From positions 1 through 64,000 of the forward strand of contig CABYZW010000001.1 in NCBI GenBank assembly GCA_902523615.1: 64,000 nt of DNA, written 5' to 3'. Both the position numbers and the translations under genes were made by a program. Positions 9,431 through 16,480 of this stretch are shown here, piece after piece (the stretch's first letter is position 1; every line of letters starts with the position of its first letter). Source of the DNA: an uncultured Pelagibacteraceae bacterium (lineage in GTDB: Bacteria > Pseudomonadota > Alphaproteobacteria > Pelagibacterales > Pelagibacteraceae). The notes beneath the pieces were generated by a model, which saw only the letters and a list, made by a program, of their open reading frames with translations, did not search any database and had not been told where the DNA came from.

Positions 9431-10028
9431 TATAAGAACATTTCTAGCAATTCTAATTTTTACAATTAATTTTCAAATTTTATGTAAAGCTGATGATATC
9501 AGTGACTTTGAGATAGAGGGAATGAGTGTTGGAAGTACTTTATTAGATCATTTTTCACTTAAAAAAATTAAATCAAGTGAGGTAAATTGGTACGATGATC
9601 TTGAAAAAAACAGATATGTTGCTTTTGCCTTTGATAGTCCAAATTTTGAAACATATGACTTTGTAGATGTTTGGACAAAATATAATGATGATCAATATTT
9701 AATAGATACTATTGCTGGTGTCATTTATTTTGATATAGACAAAAAAATAAAAGATATAAAACATTGTTATAAAGAACAAAAAATTATTGCTGATGATTTG
9801 ATGCAAATATTCAGCAAAGCTAAAAAAGAAGGACCATTAACATTAGAACATTCGGGTGATCCATCTGGAGAATCCACTTATACAGATATTTATCTTAAAC
9901 TTGATGACAAATATGAGGTTGTAATTGCTTGTTATGATTGGAGTGACAAAATATATGAAACAGAAAATAAAGAGGATCATATCTATATATCTATAAGATC
10001 TTTAGAGCTTGAAAAATGGCTAAGATAA
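9423..10028 (+). CDS. Secreted two-Cys paralog family, member 5 (type II)
   Basis: CKADDISDFEIEGMSVGSTLLDHFSLKKIKSS...HCYKEQKII...HSGDPSGESTYTDI...IACYDWSD. Confidence 0.78.
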   Translation: MVNIRTFLAILIFTINFQILCKADDISDFEIEGMSVGSTLLDHFSLKKIKSSEVNWYDDLEKNRYVAFAFDSPNFETYDFVDVWTKYNDDQYLIDTIAGVIYFDIDKKIKDIKHCYKEQKIIADDLMQIFSKAKKEGPLTLEHSGDPSGESTYTDIYLKLDDKYEVVIACYDWSDKIYETENKEDHIYISIRSLELEKWLR

Positions 10029-10037
10029 AATGTAAAT

Positions 10038-10415
10038 TTATTTTTTTAACCTAGCGGGTGACCCATACTTATTTTTCTTTTTTTTACCTTCACTAGCTAA
10101 CCAAATAATTAATGGGATTAAACCAACTATTGTTAGAGCAATTAATTGCCACCAACCAGATTTATTTACATCATGCAACCTTCTAGCTGCAGCAGCTATA
10201 CTTGGAAAAAATGTTACAGCTACTGCAAGCCAGTACATTATTCCATTCCCGCTTGTATCACCCATTGAAGCATCCCAAACACTTCCACCAAGTTCAAGTA
10301 TCAGACAAAACAAAACAAACCACCAGTATTCTGATCTTGAACCTCTACCATTAAAGTTAAAATAGTTTGAAAAACAATAAGATATTGACTGACCAAAATT
10401 CATATTATGCAACAT
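10038..10415 (-). CDS. DUF805 family membrane protein
   Basis: YFNFNGRGSRSEYWWFVLF, AAAARRLHDVNKSGWWQL are DUF805 hallmarks. Confidence 0.9.
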   Translation of the reverse strand: MLHNMNFGQSISYCFSNYFNFNGRGSRSEYWWFVLFCLILELGGSVWDASMGDTSGNGIMYWLAVAVTFFPSIAAAARRLHDVNKSGWWQLIALTIVGLIPLIIWLASEGKKKKNKYGSPARLKK

Positions 10416-11874
10416 AGAATATTTGAGCAGTTAATAAAAGATAAATGACCCCACCCCAAATTTTAATAATTTTGTTAATTCTCATCACTTTTTTTTGATT
10501 TCTTGAAATGAATTTACTAAAGGCAATACTTAAAAATACAGGGATACAACAAAAAATGTACGATAATAATATGAATCTATCCATATCAGTTAGATATTCT
10601 AATTTTGGTATGTCATCTTGAAAGACAAAATTATAAGCAATCAATGCTAGCAGAGCTATTATAGAAGTATTTAATCTTGCTTCATATTTCTCAGTAGGTA
10701 TCCAAAGTACATACCATGCAACACAAAGTATTAAAAAAACTGGTAACATTATCTTCCACACATAATGTGACCAATTTCTTTCAATTATTATTTCAATATC
10801 CAAAACGTTTTCTGAACGAGAATTAATTTTTTTGCTATAAATATCGTATGCTTCTTCATTAATGATATTATTTTTTACTAAAATACTATCTTTTTTAATT
10901 TTCCATGCTTTTAGTTTATTAGTTTCTGGATTTATAAATTTTTCTAAATTTAGAAATACTCCTTCTTCTGGAGTAAGCAATGTAAAGTTTCTTGTTTCAA
11001 TAAAGTTTCCAACTCCAGTTTTAAATCTTACGACAAGTTTTTGAGTATCAAAAGGAAAATCCTCAAAATCAAATGATTGTCTAAAAAAACCTACTCCCTT
11101 TTCAGTTCTTAATGTTCTTAACTCATTATTATCATAAGTTATTTGAAAAACTGGATTAACTAGTTTCTCTTTATTTTTCAAACCTTCTCTTACATCAGCA
11201 TCATATTTAAATTCTTGAAGCTCAACCGAAGATAAGGGCCAAATTAAATAATCTTTTATTTCATCACATATATTATGTAACTGATCATCTAATAATTCGC
11301 TATTATTTATAAAAAGTTTTTTTAAATCATTTCTTTCATTTGTTAATGAAGCGTTAAATGACATTTCCAAAATGCCTTTTGTTGTATCAATATTTTGAAT
11401 ACTTAAAATTTCAAAAGTAGATAATTTAAAATTGTTCAATTTATATTTTCTAGATGGGATAGTAATAGTTTTTCCATTAATAAGTTCAAAATTTATATTC
11501 CCAGTTAAATAAGTTAATTTTTTTAGATCTTGATCATTTAAAGAAGAGAGATCATATGAATTAATTTCTTTTATCACGGTTTCAGAAGAAATTAAATTTT
11601 CATTATCAAAAAATGAAAACCCTACTATAGGATAATTTTCTTTATTTCTATTTAAGATAATTTTTTTTTGTTCTTTATCCCATTTAAAATCAAAAAAAAC
11701 CCCAGCATCATTTCGATTTTCATTAAAATGAAAATATTTTTCAGGAATGTTTTCGTAAAGATGGTTTATCAATTCACTTCCACATTTTTTTTCTTCAGCA
11801 AAAGATTTGAAGGTAATTAAAAATAATGCTGTTATTAAAAAAACTGCGTTTTTTAATAAATTTTTAAGTTTCAT
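10405..11874 (-). CDS. Pentameric ligand-gated ion channel (Cys-loop receptor superfamily, prokaryotic type) with extra N-terminal domain
   Basis: Signal peptide; Pro-loop FDFEDFPFDTQKL; M1 HYVWKIMLPVFLILCVAWYVLWI; M2-M3 TEKYEARLNTSIIALLALIAYNFVFQDDIPKLEYLTDMDRFILLSYIF; C-terminal M4. Confidence 0.85.
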   Translation of the reverse strand: MKLKNLLKNAVFLITALFLITFKSFAEEKKCGSELINHLYENIPEKYFHFNENRNDAGVFFDFKWDKEQKKIILNRNKENYPIVGFSFFDNENLISSETVIKEINSYDLSSLNDQDLKKLTYLTGNINFELINGKTITIPSRKYKLNNFKLSTFEILSIQNIDTTKGILEMSFNASLTNERNDLKKLFINNSELLDDQLHNICDEIKDYLIWPLSSVELQEFKYDADVREGLKNKEKLVNPVFQITYDNNELRTLRTEKGVGFFRQSFDFEDFPFDTQKLVVRFKTGVGNFIETRNFTLLTPEEGVFLNLEKFINPETNKLKAWKIKKDSILVKNNIINEEAYDIYSKKINSRSENVLDIEIIIERNWSHYVWKIMLPVFLILCVAWYVLWIPTEKYEARLNTSIIALLALIAYNFVFQDDIPKLEYLTDMDRFILLSYIFCCIPVFLSIAFSKFISRNQKKVMRINKIIKIWGGVIYLLLTAQIFYVA

Positions 11875-11926
11875 AAAATTTAATTTAATTATTTATAATA
11901 AAGATGTAAATTAAAGAATTAATATT

Positions 11927-12391
11927 ATGGCTAAAATCAGAAAAACAGGATCAATTGAAAATGGTATTATGCAAGTTTTAAAGACTTTAAATGAAAAAGA
12001 AATTCAAGAAACTATTGGGAAGAGCTCTTCTTATTTAAGAAAATGTAGTGATCCTTCTCAACAACAACAATTGGATCATAACGACTCTGTAAAGCTTGAT
12101 ATTGCTTGTGTAAAAAAAGGTAAAGCACCCCATTTATGTTTGGCTCACGAATATATAATTTCAAATATTGCAGAAAATTTAGAGGAACATAAACAAAACG
12201 ATATTGATTCAATGTTAGTTAAATCAACCATTCTTCATGGAAAACTTTTTGAAGTTGTTAAAGAAGCAGAAGACCCAAAAAGTGAAAAGGGAGTACAAAT
12301 ATCTCAATTAGAAAAAAAAGAAATAATGGAAGCTATTAAAAATTTAGAGGATAAAATAATGAAAATTAAAATTACAGTAGATCAAAAATAA
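11927..12391 (+). CDS. Hypothetical protein, possibly phage-regulator/HTH-like
   Basis: 154 aa; KEIQETIGKSSSYLRKCSDPSQQQQLDHNDSVKLDIACVKKG resembles prophage CII/YdaS-type regulatory proteins; weak. Confidence 0.5.
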   Translation: MAKIRKTGSIENGIMQVLKTLNEKEIQETIGKSSSYLRKCSDPSQQQQLDHNDSVKLDIACVKKGKAPHLCLAHEYIISNIAENLEEHKQNDIDSMLVKSTILHGKLFEVVKEAEDPKSEKGVQISQLEKKEIMEAIKNLEDKIMKIKITVDQK

Positions 12392-12393
12392 CT

Positions 12394-13683
12394 TTAGACA
12401 TTTTCAAACTTATCCCACTCGCCATCCTCATTATAGTCGTAAGCGATAACATCTGTTTCACCATCATCATCTTCATCAATATCTGCTTCATCTGGATTAC
12501 CATTGTTATTAGTATCAATTAAGATTATCTCAAAATTGTTATTTTCATTTTTATCAATTGCAACAGCCTCAATAGTGCCATCCTCATTCATATCTACATA
12601 ACCAATTTCATAAATTCCATTGTTGTTTTCATCAATTAACCACGCATCAATTACGCCATTTTTATTATGGTCTATTTCTTTTGCATTTGATAAATCAATT
12701 GAACCTTTTTCAGAAGTTTTCTTTTTCTTTTTTTTTATCCAGGTATTACCTTTGTCTTTTTTTTTAATATATTTACTTTTCTTTTTTTTAATTGGTTTAG
12801 GTTTTTCATTTAAAAAAGCAATTACATCATCAACAGCTATGGCAAAATTTAAACCTTCTCCTTTATCAGTAAAAGTGTTTACTCCAATTAATTCTTTATC
12901 TTTGTTAAATAAGGGGCCACCTGAATTACCAGGATTTATGCTAGCATCTGTTTGGATTACATTTGCTTTATGACTAGATCCTTTATATCTCCAGTCATAA
13001 TCAGGTCTTATTTGACTTACAAATCCAGGTGAGAAAGTCCATAAATGACCATGTGGGTGTCCCATAGCAAATACATTTTGTCCAGGTCTAACTTTATTAA
13101 ACTTACCAAATCTCACAGGCTTTATTTTTAAAGGCAAACCTTCAACTTTAAGTAAGGCTAAATCTTTTGTTTTGTTAACTTTTATTAATTTAGCAGAGTA
13201 AGAATCAATTTGATTGATAAGGAATTCTTCATTAACCATTTTTTTGGGCATTATCCAAACACTTAGAGAGTCTGCATCATCAATAACGTGCCAATTTGTA
13301 ATTATCTTTAATTCTTCTTTTTCTTTAATAACAAATCCAGATCCCATTCCTACAACTCTATTTTTTTTTAAATTTCCTATGAAGACGACACTTTCGATAT
13401 AATAATTATAAATATCTTCTGCTCCTTTATACTTAGGCTGACTTTTATTCTTATTTTTATTTTTTATTTCTTGTTCTTTTTCTGAATATGCTTCATTTAA
13501 ATTCTTTACATTATCTAAAAGATTTTCTGCATTCTTAGTATCAACAAGATTAGTATCATTTACATTGTAAGAAGCTTGAGAAACTACATTGGATTTATTT
13601 ATATTTCGAATGTCAAAAGCATTTGTGCTAGATATAAATAAAAAATTAATAACAAAAAAAATTTTTAAAAATTTAATTTTCAT
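12394..13683 (-). CDS. Secreted trypsin-like serine protease (S1C/DegP-like) with C-terminal Asp/Asn-rich Ca-binding-type repeats
   Basis: Signal peptide; triad regions TNWHVID, KTKDLALLKV, NPGNSGGPLF; TWIKKKKKK linker; DHNKNGVIDAWLIDENNNGIYEIGYVDMNEDGTIEA... repeats. Confidence 0.87.
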   Translation of the reverse strand: MKIKFLKIFFVINFLFISSTNAFDIRNINKSNVVSQASYNVNDTNLVDTKNAENLLDNVKNLNEAYSEKEQEIKNKNKNKSQPKYKGAEDIYNYYIESVVFIGNLKKNRVVGMGSGFVIKEKEELKIITNWHVIDDADSLSVWIMPKKMVNEEFLINQIDSYSAKLIKVNKTKDLALLKVEGLPLKIKPVRFGKFNKVRPGQNVFAMGHPHGHLWTFSPGFVSQIRPDYDWRYKGSSHKANVIQTDASINPGNSGGPLFNKDKELIGVNTFTDKGEGLNFAIAVDDVIAFLNEKPKPIKKKKSKYIKKKDKGNTWIKKKKKKTSEKGSIDLSNAKEIDHNKNGVIDAWLIDENNNGIYEIGYVDMNEDGTIEAVAIDKNENNNFEIILIDTNNNGNPDEADIDEDDDGETDVIAYDYNEDGEWDKFENV

Positions 13684-15155
13684 TTTTTAGTAATAAAAAC
13701 AAAATCACCACCATTATGACCCCAGTGCCACATACCATGTCCAAACGGTTGTTGTCTTTTGTTTGAATGAGCAAGGATTAAATCATCTCTTATTTTTAGT
13801 AAATTTACAGCTTTTTTATTTTGTTCTAAAGATTTAATAAATGTATACCCAAATAATGAATGATTACCTTTATTAGTGTCATCTACAGGTTGATTGGTTC
13901 CAGATGCTAAAACAATTCTAGCACGAGTTTTAAGATATTTTTGAAATAATAAATTTTCCTGACTATAATTATCTGAACCTTTTTGAGAAACTGCGAAATA
14001 ACAAGAATCCACCATTACTGCTAAATGATGTGCTGGGATTTTCTTTTCAAGATAAACTTCAATATCACTTATATTTATCCAATCACCAAAACCGAATTCT
14101 TTTTCAGCATCAGTAGGTATCCAAAATGATCGATCTTCAATAATTTCACCATGACCAGCATAGTAAATGAGAACATAATCATTATCAGTTGTCACTTTTG
14201 ATAAATCATTAAATGCTTTAAATATTTGTTTATAGTTTCCATCAATAACAGTGGTCACATCAAAATTATACTTTTTATCGAGTATTTTAGCTATTGCTTT
14301 AACATCATTTTTTGGAGATGTGAGGGAAGTCCATTTAACATATTTAGAATTTCCAATTAATAAAGCGTAATATTTACCTGTAACTTTTAAATTTAAGTTT
14401 TTTTCATTATTAGAATTGTCTTGATCAAAAATTTTATTACTCGCTATTAAATTTTCTCTTTCTTTTTTAAAATAAGCTAAATGAGTGTTAGCCAATTTTT
14501 TGGTTCCATAAAATTCTAATTTAATATCATTACCATTCCAATGTGTTCCTTTTCCTTCACCAAAATCATTTTCATCTTTAAAAGCCATCAGATACGAAAA
14601 TGACTCCATCATTTTTTTATTTCCACAATCAAAAATAATATCCGTGGCTAGTCTTGACCTAGTTGGCACAAACTCAACATCAAGTGAGCATCTGTTTTTT
14701 TTGTTTTCAAAATAAGCAAATCCTTCACCATTTTTATATGATTGTTTTCCCTCAAAATTAAATTTTTCTGATTGTTTATTATTCTTAATAAAACCATAGA
14801 AATATTCTGCATTTTGATTTTCATCATTTGGAATAATTTCTGCAATAAAATAAACATCGGCTTTAGGAAGGTTTTCTATTGTTTTATGCTTTTTTAATTT
14901 TTCTTTTATATCTTGGACCTTTTCTTTGCTTTTTTTAGTAATCCAAGATTTAGACTCCTTAATTTTTTCTTTTAGCTTTTTTTTATTTTGTTTAACTTTT
15001 TTTTTCTTTATCCAAGTTGATGTTTTTTTTTCTACTTCTTTTACTTCCTCAACTTTTTCAGATTTATCTTTTTTTTTAATCCATGAAGTATCAGATTGAG
15101 CAAAAGTTATTGCTCCTAGAAAAATTACAACAATTAGTAATAACTTTTTAATCAT
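13680..15155 (-). CDS. Secreted caspase-like (C14 p20 / metacaspase-type) protease with WIKKK-rich N-terminal region
   Basis: YYALLIGNSKY...LIYYAGHGEI (His) ... AVMVDSCYFA (Cys); signal peptide; SWIKKKD, TWIKKKKV, SWITKKSKE; 4-nt overlap with the protease gene. Confidence 0.87.
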   Translation of the reverse strand: MIKKLLLIVVIFLGAITFAQSDTSWIKKKDKSEKVEEVKEVEKKTSTWIKKKKVKQNKKKLKEKIKESKSWITKKSKEKVQDIKEKLKKHKTIENLPKADVYFIAEIIPNDENQNAEYFYGFIKNNKQSEKFNFEGKQSYKNGEGFAYFENKKNRCSLDVEFVPTRSRLATDIIFDCGNKKMMESFSYLMAFKDENDFGEGKGTHWNGNDIKLEFYGTKKLANTHLAYFKKERENLIASNKIFDQDNSNNEKNLNLKVTGKYYALLIGNSKYVKWTSLTSPKNDVKAIAKILDKKYNFDVTTVIDGNYKQIFKAFNDLSKVTTDNDYVLIYYAGHGEIIEDRSFWIPTDAEKEFGFGDWINISDIEVYLEKKIPAHHLAVMVDSCYFAVSQKGSDNYSQENLLFQKYLKTRARIVLASGTNQPVDDTNKGNHSLFGYTFIKSLEQNKKAVNLLKIRDDLILAHSNKRQQPFGHGMWHWGHNGGDFVFITKK

Positions 15156-15198
15156 TAGTTATATTCTACTAAAAAAGAGGATATTTTTAAATTAAAAT

Positions 15199-15399
15199 TT
15201 ACTTAGGTAAACGCCCACCACTATCAAGACAATCCTTAAGAGAATCAAAGCTTATAAAATTTTTTGTTTGTTTGTAATACTGACTTCCTTTTTTATGACA
15301 AATTCCAGTATTTGATTTTTTTACATTTGGATTAGATTGCTGAATATTATCACATGAGATTAAAAGTAATGAAAAAATGATTATATAAAAAAATTTCAA
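15199..15399 (-). CDS. Small lipoprotein
   Basis: 66 aa; lipobox-like LLLISC. Confidence 0.6.
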   Translation of the reverse strand: MKFFYIIIFSLLLISCDNIQQSNPNVKKSNTGICHKKGSQYYKQTKNFISFDSLKDCLDSGGRLPK

Positions 15400-15767
15400 A
15401 ACAATTTTCCTTCAGCATTTAATTCAGGCAAATCTTTAACCGTTATTTTTTGCATAATGCAAATTATTTTATTATTTTTATTTTTATATTCACCAGAATT
15501 ACGGTCTATTTTATTAGATCCAACACTAATATAATTTTCAGTATAAGCGTGAATGATGTGTTTATACTTAAATTTTTTTGTTCTAACGTTATAGTTACTC
15601 TCTAAATAAGTGCCAGTTAATCTATAATATCTATCATCGCATTTTAAATATGTATAAATTTCAGCGGTATGAGCAAAAGTTCCGATTGAAGTTAAAAAAA
15701 CTAAACTTGCTAAAAACTTACTATAAGAAAAAATCAGTCTTGAAATTGAAGAAAAAATAATTTTCAT
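15396..15767 (-). CDS. Small secreted hypothetical protein; start re-assigned from 15821
   Basis: MKIIFSSISRLIFSYSKFLASLVFLTSIGTFAHTAEIYTYLKCDDRYYRL; the upstream ORF extension crosses a hairpin. Confidence 0.6.
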   Translation of the reverse strand: MKIIFSSISRLIFSYSKFLASLVFLTSIGTFAHTAEIYTYLKCDDRYYRLTGTYLESNYNVRTKKFKYKHIIHAYTENYISVGSNKIDRNSGEYKNKNNKIICIMQKITVKDLPELNAEGKLF

Positions 15768-15780
15768 AAATAAAACCTCG

Positions 15781-15804
15781 TCTCCCCTATTTTCATAGGG
15801 GAGA
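15781..15804 (-). terminator. Intercistronic hairpin (attenuator/partial terminator candidate)
   Basis: TCTCCCCTATTTTCATAGGGGAGA inverted repeat between two minus-strand genes. Confidence 0.65.
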
Positions 15805-15813
15805 CAATAAAGA

Positions 15814-16026
15814 TTAGCCATCCTCCTTATTAATATTAATTAAAACTGTTCCAAGAACACCAAAGATAATTGGTGAAAATCTAGAAGCAGCCCCCATAAA
15901 TGGAGTAAGGTTGACACCCATCCATGATAAAACAAAGTCTGCAGCTGCAAATACTAGAAGTAAAGTTCCAAGAACTTGCAACACAGAAAAGCTGTCTGTT
16001 TTAGTTTTGATATTTACTTTTGTCAT
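15814..16026 (-). CDS. Small membrane protein (70 aa)
   Basis: Two hydrophobic segments, SD-like aaaggagaaaaa upstream (minus strand). Confidence 0.6.
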   Translation of the reverse strand: MTKVNIKTKTDSFSVLQVLGTLLLVFAAADFVLSWMGVNLTPFMGAASRFSPIIFGVLGTVLININKEDG

Positions 16027-16085
16027 TTTTTCTCCTTTTGTTGTTGTTTGTTATGATGCAAATCTAATTTTTTTTTAGAAAAAAT

Positions 16086-16156
16086 CTTGTCCAGCTTTTA
16101 AAAAATTTTTGGACAATGAATAAATTTGTCCAAAAAAAATTTTGATCTTGGACAAG
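16086..16156. promoter_or_regulatory. Divergent promoter/operator with four TTGTCCA half-sites
   Basis: CTTGTCCAG (16086), TTGGACAAT (16109), TTTGTCCA (16125), CTTGGACAAG (16147) in two inverted pairs between divergent genes. Confidence 0.7.
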
Positions 16157-16187
16157 AAATTTTTATTAAAAGATTTAAATATGAGTT

Positions 16188-16451
16188 ATGAAAAAAATTA
16201 TTAATATTATAATAATAATATTCTTATCTGGATGCACAACATCGTCTTGGACACACAAATCTAACAATAATTCGAATTTGGAATTTGATAGTGGATTTTG
16301 TAGATCTTATGCAAATGTAAGTGAGCCAACATACATATGCAAAGATCCTTTGATGTGTTCACCAGAAGAACTAAGCACAGCCATAATTGCCCTTGGCCAA
16401 AATAAAGCTGCTTATGATCTATGTATGTACAAAAAGGGCTATAAACAATAA
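16188..16451 (+). CDS. Small Cys-containing lipoprotein
   Basis: MKKIINIIIIIFLSGCTTSSW lipobox; 87 aa. Confidence 0.65.
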   Translation: MKKIINIIIIIFLSGCTTSSWTHKSNNNSNLEFDSGFCRSYANVSEPTYICKDPLMCSPEELSTAIIALGQNKAAYDLCMYKKGYKQ

Positions 16452-16480
16452 AAAAGGAGACTTTTAAATATACAAAAATT

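Noticed and set aside
12400-12720. Repeated Asp/Asn codons considered as a CRISPR or tandem DNA repeat
   Set aside because: Repeats are degenerate at the DNA level and in frame; they encode Ca-binding-type protein repeats.
12620-12973. Plus-strand 117-aa ORF antisense to the trypsin-like protease
   Set aside because: Phe/Leu-rich translation of the opposite strand of Lys-rich coding sequence.
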